A stretch of DNA of 64,000 nucleotides from NCBI GenBank assembly GCA_963761015.1, contig CAVXFL010000020.1, positions 620,001-684,000 on the forward strand. Reading direction: 5' to 3'. The stretch's first letter is position 1. Each line of letters starts with the position of its first letter. The notes beneath the pieces are model-generated. The model was not told where the DNA came from, made no database searches, and saw nothing but the letters and a program-made list of their open reading frames with translations. This document shows positions 39,720 through 49,523 of the stretch, piece by piece. Made by a program: the position numbers and the translations under genes. The stretch is from CAVXFL01 sp963761015. GTDB taxonomy: Bacteria; Pseudomonadota; Alphaproteobacteria; Acetobacterales; Acetobacteraceae.

Positions 39720-39869
39720 AATTACGGCGAAGCGTTGCGTACTGTTACAGATGTCCGGCGCGCTCGGGCCGTGGACTCGGCCCCGGGCGGCGCGGGCGGC
39801 AAAGTGGCACGCGATTGTGGCCGATCCTGGGCGCGTCCGAGGCGACGGCCTGACATGAGCAGGAAGAAG

Positions 39870-41342
39870 CTATGGCTTGGGCGCGGGACCGGGCTCCGCC
39901 GGCACCGGAGGGTCCGAAGGCCGGCGTTCGAGCGCGGAGAGGAACAGATCCGCCAATGCGCTGTAGAGCGGCCGGCGCGCGATGATCTGCGAGGCGCCGT
40001 AGGCCAGGATGGAGGTGGCCAGCAGCGGAATCGCCATTTCCTGGTTGTCGGTCATTTCCATCACGATGACCGCCGCGGTGATCGGCGCCTGCACCACCCC
40101 GGAGAAGTAGGCGACCATGCCGAGCAGCACCATCGCCGCGGGATCGACCCTGGGCACCAGATGCGCCAGCCAGCCGCCCAGCCCGGCGCCGACCGCGAGC
40201 GAGGGCGAGAAGATGCCGCCCGGAATGCCGCTCAGATAGGAGGCGACGTTGGCCACCAGCTTCAGGAACGGGAACAGGCCGGAGAAGTGCTCCTTGCCGA
40301 TCAGGATGCCGCGCGCCTCGGCATAACCCGACCCGCAGGTGGCGCCGCCCGACATCCAGCCGACCAGCGCGATGACCGCTCCGCAGCAGGCGGCGAACCC
40401 GAGCGGATGGCGCATGACGAAGCGGCCGAGCCAGCGCGGCTTACCCTGGGAGGCGACGGTGAGCAGATAGCTGAACACGCCGCCGGCCAATCCGCCGATC
40501 ACGCCACACACCAGCACGGCGAGCCAGGCCGGCCCGATCTCCAGGGTCGCCGAGGTGACGCCGAAATACGTGTAGTTGCCGACCAGCGCGAGCGTGGTGA
40601 TGCCGGCCATCACGACCGCGCTCAGCACCATGCCGCTCGACCGCGACTCGAAGCCGTGCACCAGTTCCTCGATCGCGAACACCACGCCGGCGAGCGGGGT
40701 GTTGAACGCGGCGGCGAGCCCGGCGGCGCCGCCGGCCAGCACCAGGCTGCGCTGGAGTTCCAGGCTGGGCAGGCGCAGCACCTTGCCGAGCGCAAACATG
40801 ATCGACGCGCCGACCTGCACGGTCGGCCCCTCGCGCCCGATCGAGGCGCCGCAGGCGAGCCCGAGCAGGGTGAGCAGAATCTTGCCGATCGCGATGCGGG
40901 CGGACAGCACCACCCCGATGAGGTCCGGATTCCACATGCGGCCGGCGGCGATCACCTGGGGAATGCCGCTGCCCTGCGCGCCGGGAAACACCCGCCGCGT
41001 CAGCAGTACCGAAATCAGCAGGCCGAGCGGCGAGATGACGAACATCAGCGCGTAGCCGACGCCGATCGTGCGCTGCGCGGCCGCGATAGTGCCGAAGAAC
41101 ACGGCCTCGGCGCCGCTGGCGAGGCGGGCGAAGGCGATGGCGACCAGCCCGATCACCAGCGCGCCGCACCAGAACACGACCCGCCGCAGCCAGAGCCGCG
41201 GCGAGATCAGCGGCAGCCGCACCAGGCGGCGCGGGCGCATCCGGGTGCGGACGCGGGCTTTCCAGGCGGTCAGCGGCCCGTGAGGCGGGGCGATCGTCGG
41301 CGAGGGTAGGGTTTCGGGTCGGACTTTCGGGTCGTGTTTCAA
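39870..41342 (-). CDS. CLC family chloride/proton antiporter
   Basis: Membrane protein of 490 residues with the three CLC selectivity motifs: G-S-G-I-P, G-R-E-G-P-T-V-Q and G-G-I-F-S-P. The gating glutamate in G-R-E-G-P and the inner glutamate in F-A-I-E-E-L are both present, which argues for a 2Cl-/H+ exchanger rather than a channel. There are no CBS domains. The ATG overlaps the stop of the upstream transferase gene (ATGA), so it belongs to the minus-strand operon starting at 42678. A role in acid resistance is plausible. Confidence 0.91.
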   Translation of the reverse strand: MKHDPKVRPETLPSPTIAPPHGPLTAWKARVRTRMRPRRLVRLPLISPRLWLRRVVFWCGALVIGLVAIAFARLASGAEAVFFGTIAAAQRTIGVGYALMFVISPLGLLISVLLTRRVFPGAQGSGIPQVIAAGRMWNPDLIGVVLSARIAIGKILLTLLGLACGASIGREGPTVQVGASIMFALGKVLRLPSLELQRSLVLAGGAAGLAAAFNTPLAGVVFAIEELVHGFESRSSGMVLSAVVMAGITTLALVGNYTYFGVTSATLEIGPAWLAVLVCGVIGGLAGGVFSYLLTVASQGKPRWLGRFVMRHPLGFAACCGAVIALVGWMSGGATCGSGYAEARGILIGKEHFSGLFPFLKLVANVASYLSGIPGGIFSPSLAVGAGLGGWLAHLVPRVDPAAMVLLGMVAYFSGVVQAPITAAVIVMEMTDNQEMAIPLLATSILAYGASQIIARRPLYSALADLFLSALERRPSDPPVPAEPGPAPKP

Positions 41343-41926
41343 CGCGCCGTGGCGCTCCTGGCCGCGTGCAGATCGGCAGCGGTGTCTACGTCACGCATTG
41401 TGCGGAGCAGCGCAACCCGGCGGCGGCGGAAATTGGCCAATGTGTCGGCCAACGCGTGCTCGCTGGACCAGCGCACGCCGGCGAACGGCCGGGCGGGTCG
41501 GCGGGTCCCCATGCCGACCAGCCAGTAGCCGCCATCCTCGGCCGGTCCGAACACGGCATCGGCACGGCCGAGCGCGCGGAAGGCGGCGGCGACATCGGAC
41601 GGACCAAGACCCGGAATGTCGCTGCCGACCAGCACGACGCGACGGGTCCGGAACCGGCGGAACGCGCGGTGCATGCGGGCGCCGAGATCGCCCCGGCCCT
41701 GCGGGATGCGGGGCGCGGAGCCGGGCCAGCGGGCGGCGGCGTGATCCGGCGTCACGGCGAGGACGGTCGCGAACCGCCGATCCGCGGCCAAGGTCCGCAG
41801 GGTTCGTGCCAACGTCGCGACATGGAACCGCAGCGCGGCGCGGTCGCCCATCTCGGCGGCCAGCCGGCGCTTCACCGCGCCCAGACGCGGCGTCCTGGCG
41901 AACACGATGGCAATATCCCTCGGCAT
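41339..41926 (-). CDS. TIGR04282-type glycosyltransferase (rSAM/selenodomain-associated transferase 1)
   Basis: Cytoplasmic transferase of 195 residues resembling the CofC/MobA nucleotidyltransferase-like fold: F-A-R-T-P-R-L-G-A-V-K-R-R-L near the start, L-V-G-S-D-I-P-G-L and the G-P-A-E-D-G-G-Y-W-L-V motif. Known members occur next to TIGR04283 transferases, exactly as here. The real substrate is uncertain; arsenosugar or phosphonate-related roles have been discussed for relatives. Confidence 0.82.
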   Translation of the reverse strand: MPRDIAIVFARTPRLGAVKRRLAAEMGDRAALRFHVATLARTLRTLAADRRFATVLAVTPDHAAARWPGSAPRIPQGRGDLGARMHRAFRRFRTRRVVLVGSDIPGLGPSDVAAAFRALGRADAVFGPAEDGGYWLVGMGTRRPARPFAGVRWSSEHALADTLANFRRRRVALLRTMRDVDTAADLHAARSATAR

Positions 41927-41936
41927 CAGCCTCGTC

Positions 41937-41952
41937 CCCGGCGAAAGCCGGG
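41937..41952. repeat. REP-like palindrome, copy 2
   Basis: CCCGGC-GAAA-GCCGGG, identical in stem and loop to the copy at 11384, with the same CTCGTCC flank. It lies in the 68-bp gap between the two transferase genes. Confidence 0.6.
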
Positions 41953-41994
41953 TGGCCCACCGGGCGATCGTCGACCCCGCTTTCGCGGCGGCAA

Positions 41995-42678
41995 CTATCG
42001 GCGATCGTAGAGTCGCGCCAGCCGCTCCGGCGAAACGCCGAGATGAAACAGCGCCAGACAGCCCAGATTGCGCGCCGAGCGGCGGCGCCAACCACCGCGC
42101 TCCCAGCGCTCCGCCGAGGTCACGGCCGGCACGTCCAGCGGCACGAGCCGCCGGCGGCCGATGCGCCGAACCAGATCGACGTCCTCCATGAGTGGCAGCG
42201 GGCGCATGCCGCCGACGCGGTCGAGGAAGGCGCGCGCGATCAGCAGCCCTTGATCGCCGTAGGGCAATCCCAGGACGCGGCTGCGCCAGGCGACCGCGCG
42301 CTCCAGGCGCCGCGCCCGCTTGTGCGCGGAATCGAGCGCGAACTGGAAATGCGCCGCGCGATCGTTACTTTCCGGGCGTTGCATGAAGGCGCTCGCCGCC
42401 GCCGGCCAGTCCAGGCCGAGCCGCGTGTCGGCGTGCAATAGCAACAGCCAATCGCCGCCAGCCGCCGCGATGCCCGCCGCGAGTTGGCAACCCCGGCCGC
42501 GCGGCGCCGCGATCACCCGCGCTCCCAGATCGCGCGCCAGCTCCGCCGTGCCGTCGCGGCTGCCTCCGTCCACGACCACGACCTCTGCCGCCGCGCCGAC
42601 GACCGCGGCCAAGCACCCGCGCAAATGGCGCGCGGCATCCAAGGCCGGGATCACGACGGAGAGCGCCCCTGAATTCAT
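41995..42678 (-). CDS. TIGR04283-type family 2 glycosyltransferase
   Basis: GT-A fold glycosyltransferase of 227 residues. It has S-V-V-I-P-A-L-D-A near the start, V-V-V-D-G-G-S-R-D-G-T and a D-x-D motif in L-L-H-A-D-T-R-L for the metal and nucleotide sugar. No membrane helices. First gene of a minus-strand operon with the TIGR04282 partner and the CLC antiporter. Start at M-N-S-G-A-L-S. Confidence 0.86.
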   Translation of the reverse strand: MNSGALSVVIPALDAARHLRGCLAAVVGAAAEVVVVDGGSRDGTAELARDLGARVIAAPRGRGCQLAAGIAAAGGDWLLLLHADTRLGLDWPAAASAFMQRPESNDRAAHFQFALDSAHKRARRLERAVAWRSRVLGLPYGDQGLLIARAFLDRVGGMRPLPLMEDVDLVRRIGRRRLVPLDVPAVTSAERWERGGWRRRSARNLGCLALFHLGVSPERLARLYDRR

Positions 42679-42746
42679 GTTATGTTCTGGACAGGATCGG
42701 CCGCCGTGATATGGTGGCATGGCAAGAACATCACGAGAACCAGCCC

Positions 42747-43984
42747 ATGCGGCGAGAGGCAGCCCTTACGCGGTCCGACCCGGTGCGCCGCCGGTCGCTA
42801 AAACGCCCGACGAGCACGGATCGCGTCGCCGATCCTGCCGCGGCCGCCGCCTTCATGGCGGCCGAGGAGCCGGAACCCGGTCCGGAATCCCACCTGCCCT
42901 CGCTCGCCCGCAAGGGGCGGGGCGCCACCGGCAATCCGCCGGTCCGCTTCGATAGCGAAAGCGCCGCGCCGTTCGACGACGGCTGGAACACGCTGGCCGA
43001 CACGTTCGCGGAATTGCCGCCGCTGCCGACGACGCTGATCCGCGACGCCTCGCGCTCGGTCATCAGTTGGAACGACAGCCCTGACCTTCCCTTCGATCGT
43101 TCCGTGAACCCCTATCGCGGCTGCGAGCACGGCTGCATCTATTGCTTCGCGCGTCCGACCCACGCCTATCTCGGCTACTCGCCGGGATTGGATTTCGAAA
43201 CCAAGCTGCTGTTCAAGCCCAATGTCGCCGAACTGCTTGAGCGCGAGCTGAGCAAGCCCGGCTATGTGCCGCGCCCGCTGGCGCTCGGCACCAACACCGA
43301 TCCCTACCAGCCGGTCGAGCGCACCTTGCAGCTGACCCGGGCTGTGCTTGGCGTGCTGGACCGTTTCAACCATCCTGTCGCGATCGTCACCAAATCGGCC
43401 GGGGCGCTGCGCGATGCCGATCTGCTCGCCGGCATGGCGAAGCGGGGCCTCGCGCGCGTTCACGTCTCGTTGACCACGCTCGACGCCGGGTTGGCCCGGC
43501 GCATGGAGCCGCGCGCCGCCACGCCCGCGCGGCGGCTGCAGGCCATCGCCGAACTCACGCGCGCGGGCATCCCGACCGGGGTGATGGCCGCCCCGATGAT
43601 CCCCGGACTGAACGATGTCGAGCTGGAGAAAATCTTGGAGGCCGCCGCGCGCGCCGGCGCGAAGCATGCCGGCTGCATCCTGCTGCGGCTGCCGCACGAG
43701 CTGAAGCAGCTGTTCGAGGACTGGCTGGCGCATCACTACCCCGAACGCGCCCGCCACGTGCTGAACCTGGTGCGCGAAACCCGCGCCGGCCGCCTGAACG
43801 ATCCCAACTGGCACAGCCGCTTCAGCGGCAGCGGCCCCTATGCCGACCTCCTGTTCAAGCGTTTCGAGCGCGCGAGCAAGCAGGTACCGGCTTCGACAAG
43901 GAACGCGCCGAGCTCGACTGCTCCCAATTCGCGCCCCCCGCCCGGGCGAGCGGCATGGCGGAGCGGCAAATGTCGCTGTTCTGA
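42747..43984 (+). CDS. PA0069 family radical SAM protein (frame break near the end)
   Basis: Radical SAM protein with the cluster motif C126-E-H-G-C130-I-Y-C133 following N-P-Y-R-G, typical of the PA0069/SplB-like group. Further conserved blocks are G-T-N-T-D-P-Y-Q-P-V-E and M-I-P-G-L-N-D. About 412 residues. One base seems to be missing near 43884-43886; restoring it gives the usual tail ending in Q-M-S-L-F at 43984 instead of a long junk extension. The function of this family is unknown. It diverges from the glycosyltransferases. Confidence 0.86.
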
Positions 43985-44176
43985 TCGCCGAGCCTTGGGC
44001 TGGTTGACGAATCGCGCCGTTTGGGCGTCATTTTCTGTCCGTTTTCGGACCATAAGCAGGCGCTGCAAGGCCAACGTGACGATGCGCGACACGGACCCGA
44101 GTAAACTCTTGATCGCACCGTTGGCCTGTTACGAGGCGGATTTCGGGGCGACCGCTGCAAAACAAGACCTGAACCG

Positions 44177-44845
44177 ATGAGCAAGAAGCGACAGCCGGAT
44201 CCCGCCGAGGATCTCCGGACAGCTTTCGCGAGCCAGCGCTTCGCAGCTGTCTTGGCCGATCCGCCGTGGCAGTTTGTCAATCGGACCGGCAAGGTGGCGC
44301 CGGAGCACCGGCGTCTTTCTCGCTATGGAACCATGACCCTCGCCGACATCTGCGCCATGCCGGTCGAGGAGATTGTTGCTCCGGTGTCGCATTTGTATCT
44401 CTGGGTACCGAACGCGCTCCTGCCCGCCGGGCTGCAGGTCCTCGCTGCTTGGGGATTTGAGTACAAGTCCAATATCGTGTGGCATAAGGTCAGGAAAGAC
44501 GGCGGCTCCGACGGCAGGGGCGTCGGGTTCTACTTTCGTAACGTGACGGAACTGGTGCTGTTCGGCGTGCGCGGCAAAAATGCTCGCACGCTGAGCGCAG
44601 GGCGGCGGCAGGTGAATTATCTCGCGACGCGCAAACGTGAGCACAGCCGCAAACCCGACGAGATTTACCCGATTATCGAAGCCTGCAGTCCCGGTCCACG
44701 GCTGGAGCTGTTCGCGCGCGGTGCGCGTTCCGGCTGGACTGTCTGGGGCAATCAAGCCGACGTGGCGTACCAACCAACCTGGAAGACATACGCCCACAAC
44801 TCTGCCGCCGAGCGAGGGAAGTTGCCATCGCTCGCGGCTGACTAG
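44177..44845 (+). CDS. MT-A70 family adenine-N6 DNA methyltransferase
   Basis: Predicted S-adenosylmethionine-dependent methyltransferase of 222 residues. The catalytic motif D28-P-P-W31 and the later T-E-L-V-L-F-G-V-R-G and R-K-P-D-E-I-Y-P segments are typical of the MT-A70/M.MunI-like group, which methylates adenine N6. The next gene, 43 bp downstream on the same strand, is a restriction-endonuclease-like protein, so this is probably the modification half of a type II system. Base use looks less GC-rich than in neighbouring genes. Confidence 0.87.
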   Translation: MSKKRQPDPAEDLRTAFASQRFAAVLADPPWQFVNRTGKVAPEHRRLSRYGTMTLADICAMPVEEIVAPVSHLYLWVPNALLPAGLQVLAAWGFEYKSNIVWHKVRKDGGSDGRGVGFYFRNVTELVLFGVRGKNARTLSAGRRQVNYLATRKREHSRKPDEIYPIIEACSPGPRLELFARGARSGWTVWGNQADVAYQPTWKTYAHNSAAERGKLPSLAAD

Positions 44846-44888
44846 GCCGGGCGAGTATGCCCTAGCCGCTCACCGTTAGCGTCCCGCC

Positions 44889-45707
44889 ATGTTCAATTCG
44901 CTGGTCGATCGCGGCTATCAACTCGAGTTTCTGTCGCACGCCCGGGCCATCATGAGTGTCGACTTCCCGGAGGCCGTTGGCGAATTGGAAACCGCTTTGG
45001 CCGAAGCCACGATTCCGATCGAGGAAATCATTGCGGGAGGTGGCGGCGAAGCGCAGGGCACGCAACGGCTTCGCAGATCGTTGACCCGCCTCGGCTGGCC
45101 CAAATTTACCTTTCGTGTCGAACGGCGCATCAATGATATCCCAAGTGAAAGTCAATCGCACCAGATAGATCACGTGCGCACGTTTCCCAGCGGGTCGCGT
45201 ATTGCCCTGGAAATCGAGTGGAACAACAAAGATCCATTTTACGACCGGGATCTGGAGAACTTCAAACGGCTCCATGCCGACGGCGCCATATCGGTCGGCA
45301 TGATCGTGACCCGGGGCAGATCCCTTCAGGACAACTTGCGCGGATTGGTGCGACGGTTCCTCGACGAGCGCCGCATCCAGACATTCGAAGACTTGGTGGA
45401 ATGGGGATACGAGCCGACGGCGAGGCAGCGGCGGGAGATCACCAAGCGCATGATGCGCAAACGGAATCCGCTCAGCTTTGGCGACGCGTTCACCGGCGGG
45501 TTCGTGGCAGACAAGTTCGGGGAAGCGACGACGCACTGGCGGAAGCTGGAAGACCGGGTGCACCGAGGCGTCGGCAATCCGTGCCCGCTGGTCCTGATCG
45601 GGCTTCCGGACACGATCGTGACCTTCCACGAAGGCAAAGCAGCGCTTGCCGAGTTGGAAGCGGCCGAAATCGACGAGTCGGACGAACTTTCGCTAGAGCT
45701 AGAATGA
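44889..45707 (+). CDS. BglII/BstYI family type II restriction endonuclease
   Basis: Protein of 272 residues that resembles BglII/BstYI endonucleases: the N-terminal G-Y-Q-L-E-F-L-S-H-A-R-A-I region, then the acidic active-site candidates D94 (I-D-H-V) and E108-I-E110 on consecutive strands (I-A-L-E-I-E-W-N-N-K-D-P-F-Y-D-R-D). The D...E-x-E/Q pattern is that of the family. Recognition sequence unknown; relatives cut RGATCY or AGATCT. With the upstream MT-A70 enzyme it forms a complete compact R-M system. Confidence 0.82.
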   Translation: MFNSLVDRGYQLEFLSHARAIMSVDFPEAVGELETALAEATIPIEEIIAGGGGEAQGTQRLRRSLTRLGWPKFTFRVERRINDIPSESQSHQIDHVRTFPSGSRIALEIEWNNKDPFYDRDLENFKRLHADGAISVGMIVTRGRSLQDNLRGLVRRFLDERRIQTFEDLVEWGYEPTARQRREITKRMMRKRNPLSFGDAFTGGFVADKFGEATTHWRKLEDRVHRGVGNPCPLVLIGLPDTIVTFHEGKAALAELEAAEIDESDELSLELE

Positions 45708-45744
45708 GCTGGGTGCTGCTCGGATGTGGTCAGCGAAACGAGGT

Positions 45745-47419
45745 CTAATGCAGGCCTGAAATCGTGCCGGTCGCATCGAGCGCGATCGCTTCGGCGGCCG
45801 GGGTGCGCGGCAGGCCGGGCATGATGGAAATCTCGCCGCAGATGACCACCACGAACCCGGCGCCCGCGGCGAGCCGCACTTCGCGCACCGGCAGGATGTG
45901 GCCCTCGGGCGCGCCGAGCACATGCGGGTCGGCGGTGAAGCTGTACTGCGTCTTGGCGATGCAAACCGGCAGTGAGCGAAAGCCCGCGCGCTCGAAGCTA
46001 TCGAGCCGGCGCAGGACGGGGTCGGGAAAGGCGACCTCGGCGGCGCGATAGATCTCGCGCGCCACCATCCGCACCTTGTCGGCGAGCCCGAGATCGTCGG
46101 GATAGAGCGGGCGATAGCGCGACGATTTCGCCGCCACGCACCGCGCGACGGCGTGCGCGAGATCGGCGGCGCCGGCCGCGCCGTCCGAATGATGCGTGCA
46201 GGGAATCGCGGGAACGCCTGCGGGCGCCAGCGCTTCCGCGACCACCGCGACCTCGGCGTCGGTATCGGCGGCGAAGCGGTTCAGCGCCACCACCGTGGGC
46301 AGGCCGAATTTGGCCAGGTTTTCCAAGTGCCGCTGCAGGTTGGGCAGGCCGCGCGCCACCGCCGCCGTGTCCTCGCGCGCCAACTCCGCCCGCGCGATGC
46401 CGCCTTGCAGCTTGAGCGCCCGGATGGACGCCACCACCACCGCGCCGGCGGGCGCCAGGCCGGCCACGCGGCACTTGATGTCGAGGAATTTTTCCGCGCC
46501 CAGATCGGCCCCGAACCCGGCCTCGGTCACGACGATGTCGGCGAGCTTCAGGCCGAGCCGTGTGGCCATGACCGAGTTGCAGCCATGCGCGATGTTCGCG
46601 AACGGCCCGCCATGCACGAGCGCGGGCGAGCCCTCCAAGGTCTGCACCAGGTTCGGCATCAGCGCGTCGCGCAGCAGCGCCGCCATGGCGCCATCGGCCT
46701 TCAGGTCGCGCGCGGTCACGAACCCGCCGCCGTGGCGGGGCGCGACGATCACCCGGGCGAGCCGCGCTTGCAGATCCGCGAGGTCGCGCGCGAGGCAGAA
46801 CAGCGCCATCACCTCGGAGGCGGCGGTGATGTCGAACCCGCCTTCGCGCGGGGCGCCGTTGGCGGGTCCGCCCAGCCCGGCCACGACGGCGCGCAGCGCC
46901 CGGTCGTTCACGTCCAGCGCCCGCCGCCAGGCGATGCGGCGCGCGTCGATGCCGAGCGCGTTGCCCCAGTAGAGGTGGTTGTCCACCATGGCGGCGAGCA
47001 GGTTGTTGGCCGCGGTGATGGCGTGGAAATCGCCGGTGAAATGCAGGTTGATCTCGTCCATCGGCACGACCTGCGCCCGCCCGCCGCCGGTGGCGCCGCC
47101 CTTCTGCCCGAAGCAGGGGCCCATGCTCGGCTCGCGCAGGCAGATCATGGCGCGGTGGCCGGCCGCGAACAGCGCATCGCCGAGCCCGATCGCCGTGGTG
47201 GTCTTGCCCTCGCCGGCAATGGTCGGGCTGGTCCCGGTGACCAGCACCAGCGCACCGTCCGCGCGGGGCTCGAGCGAGCGGATGAAATCGAAGCCGATCT
47301 TGGCCTTGTGCTTCCCGTACGGCTCCAGCGCGTCGGCCGGAATGCCGGCGCGGGCGGCTATCTCGACGATCGGTCGCAGCGTGGCCTCCCGCGATCTCGG
47401 TGACGGTGCATAAATCCAT
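45745..47419 (-). CDS. fhs: Formate-tetrahydrofolate ligase (frame break near the start)
   Basis: ATP-dependent enzyme joining formate to tetrahydrofolate, feeding the one-carbon pool; ~558 residues. The P-loop G-E-G-K-T-T-T is preceded by G-T-S-P-T-I-A, and E-P-S-M-G-P-C-F-G-Q-K-G-G-A-T-G-G-G follows. The first ~10 codons, from the ATG at 47419, are in another frame than the rest; a dropout or extra base at about 47387-47391 separates E-I-A from E-A-T-L-R-P-I-V-E-I-A. The partner enzyme FolD is not nearby. It diverges from a small membrane-protein gene. Confidence 0.93.
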
Positions 47420-47474
47420 TAAAGCCGCAGAACAGCGGCTGCCCAGAATCGAATCGCGCCGCTAATGTGGGCGC

Positions 47475-47900
47475 ATGACCATGCCCTTCGTCCTCCCCGA
47501 CTGGCTGCCCTGGTGGGTGCCGATCCTGGTGCTGATCCCGGCGCTGCTCTACGCGCTCGCCTTCCTGTTCATGCCCTTCGGGGTGATCGGGGTGAAGGGC
47601 AGGCTGGAGGCGATCGAGGCCCGGCTCGACGAGATCCAGGCCGAGATCCGCAGCCTGGCGCTGCGCCTGCCCGAACCGCTGCGCGCCGCGTCGTACGACG
47701 AGATGACCACGTACGTGTCGCCGGAGCGCACCGCGCGCGTCGAGCCGCTCATGACCCGCCCGCCGATTCCCCCCGCTCCGCAGTATCCGGATGCCGAACC
47801 GGAGCAGCCGCGCATCCTCCGTCACCCGGGAAGCGACCCCGAGCGGGCGCGCGATCGGGCCGCGCGCCGCGCCGAGCCGCGACTGGACTGGCGACGCTGA
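47475..47900 (+). CDS. Small membrane-anchored protein of unknown function
   Basis: I do not recognise this 141-residue protein. It has one N-terminal hydrophobic segment (W-W-V-P-I-L-V-L-I-P-A-L-L-Y-A-L-A-F-L), then a coiled-coil stretch (G-R-L-E-A-I-E-A-R-L-D-E-I-Q-A-E-I), and a Pro/Arg-rich, probably disordered cytoplasmic tail. The topology suggests an anchored scaffold or stalk. It lies between fhs and a sugar-binding protein gene. A second ATG two codons in is possible. Confidence 0.65.
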   Translation: MTMPFVLPDWLPWWVPILVLIPALLYALAFLFMPFGVIGVKGRLEAIEARLDEIQAEIRSLALRLPEPLRAASYDEMTTYVSPERTARVEPLMTRPPIPPAPQYPDAEPEQPRILRHPGSDPERARDRAARRAEPRLDWRR

Positions 47901-47919
47901 ACGCCGCCAGTCCGCGCTG

Positions 47920-49266
47920 TCACATGAAGCTTTCGACCTGATTGCCGGCCCAGGAGATCACGTCGTTGACCGACTGGCCCTGCTGCAGCCGCGCCAGCAT
48001 GCCGGTGTGCACGGCGTTGTTGTAGATCTGCACCGCCACGTCGGGCGCGGCCGCCGACCCGGTGATGTTCGGCTTGGCGTCGTGCCACGGGCGGATCGGG
48101 TAGTTGTACACGGTGCCCGGCGGCGGCTCGACCTTCTTCCAGACGTCGAAGTCCAGCATGCTGTTGAACGGCGGCAGGTCGTAGCCGTCCACCACGTTGT
48201 CCCGCTCGTGCACCTGCTCGCGCTGCATCAGGTATTCGATCAGCTCCATCCCGGCGGTCTTGTTCCGGCTGAATTGCCACGCGCCCCAGAAGAAGCCGAG
48301 CATCGGTACGTAGCGGCCCTTCGGCCCCGCCGGGCAGGAGAACGTCCAGCAATCCGCGGCGATCTGCGGCGCGTCGCGCTTGGCCACGGCCCAGGCCGAG
48401 GGCGGGTTGAAGATCAGCGCGCTCTTGCCCGAAATCAGCGCCCGGTTGTTCGACGCGTCGTCGAAACTCGCGGCCGAGGGCGACAGCGCCTTGACCAGTT
48501 TCTGCGAGTATTCCAGGCACTGGCGCATCTCGTCCGACTTGACGTGCATGTTGCCTTCGCTGTCGACCAGCATGGCGCCGAACGAGCGGAACATCGCGCC
48601 GACCTGGTCGATGCCGTCGGTGTTGTTGGCCCCGCCCAGCCCCATGCCGAAGGTCATGCCGTCCTTCTTGGCCAGTTCGGCGTATTTCAGCAGCTCGTCG
48701 TAGGTCCAGTTGTCCTGCATCTTCGTGTGTTCCGGCTTCACCGGATACATCGCCTGGACATCGAGGCCGTGCTTCTTGAACCAGCTGATCCGCGCGCAAG
48801 GCGGCTTCGTCTGCGTGCCCGAGCTGGTCGGCACTGCGCGCCACGTGCCCTTCACTTTGGCGAGATAGGTCAGCGTTTCGTTGATCGGGCCGTATTTGCC
48901 GGTCAGGCGCTTCACGAGGTCGTCGTGGTTGCTCAGCGCGTCGGCGTGGTTGAACACGTCCCAGGTGAAGAACGTCATCACGTCGTGGCCGGCCTTCGCC
49001 TGCGCCTCGGCGGCGGCGGTCAGGATCAGCTTCTGGCCCTGGCTGGTGATGAAGTCGACATGCACGTCGACCTTGTTCTTGGCGGCCCAGGCGTTCACCT
49101 GCTTCTGCATCACCTTGTTGCCGTCCGGCACCCAGTGGTCCCAGAAGGCGATGGATACCCGGCCGGCGGCGTGGGCGGTGCGCATGTGCACGAGTGGCAG
49201 CGCCGCCGTGGCGGCGCCGAGTTGCAAGGCGCCGCGGCGCGAAATTCGCTTGGATGTGTTGGCCAT
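47920..49266 (-). CDS. Extracellular solute-binding protein family 1 (sugar ABC transporter type)
   Basis: Periplasmic binding protein of 448 residues. It has a twin-arginine type leader (S-R-R-G-A-L-Q-L-G-A-A-T-A-A-L-P-L) and the family body (W-D-H-W-V-P-D-G-N-K, F-F-T-W-D-V-F-N-H-A, W-T-Y-D-E-L-L). Relatives bind oligosaccharides or polyols. No permease or ATPase genes are adjacent, so the transporter is encoded elsewhere or shared. Start at M-A-N-T-S-K-R; a GTG or ATG ten residues upstream is less likely. Confidence 0.85.
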   Translation of the reverse strand: MANTSKRISRRGALQLGAATAALPLVHMRTAHAAGRVSIAFWDHWVPDGNKVMQKQVNAWAAKNKVDVHVDFITSQGQKLILTAAAEAQAKAGHDVMTFFTWDVFNHADALSNHDDLVKRLTGKYGPINETLTYLAKVKGTWRAVPTSSGTQTKPPCARISWFKKHGLDVQAMYPVKPEHTKMQDNWTYDELLKYAELAKKDGMTFGMGLGGANNTDGIDQVGAMFRSFGAMLVDSEGNMHVKSDEMRQCLEYSQKLVKALSPSAASFDDASNNRALISGKSALIFNPPSAWAVAKRDAPQIAADCWTFSCPAGPKGRYVPMLGFFWGAWQFSRNKTAGMELIEYLMQREQVHERDNVVDGYDLPPFNSMLDFDVWKKVEPPPGTVYNYPIRPWHDAKPNITGSAAAPDVAVQIYNNAVHTGMLARLQQGQSVNDVISWAGNQVESFM

Positions 49267-49523
49267 TCCTCTCCGCTCCTGTCCGGTTGTCATGCGCGCA
49301 TTGAAGCAAGAAGCAATCAGACGGCGTCGGCCTGCAATCGCCGGCCGGTTGCCGGGGGCCCAGCCGACCGGGTCGGGAGAGGCCGGCTTGGCGGGTGGCC
49401 GCGAGCGTCGGAGAGCTTGGCGGCGGTGTCAACCTGCGCCGGCCGTGCGGTTCCGCGCCTCCGGCCGCCTTGCCCCCGCGCCGGCAAACGTGGTTTGACC
49501 GATAGCCGACCAGGGAGGGCCCG

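Noticed and set aside
43855..44176. Extension of the radical SAM protein through to 44180
   Set aside because: After the frame break the sequence loses all family similarity; the restored frame ends in the usual M-S-L-F tail at 43984.
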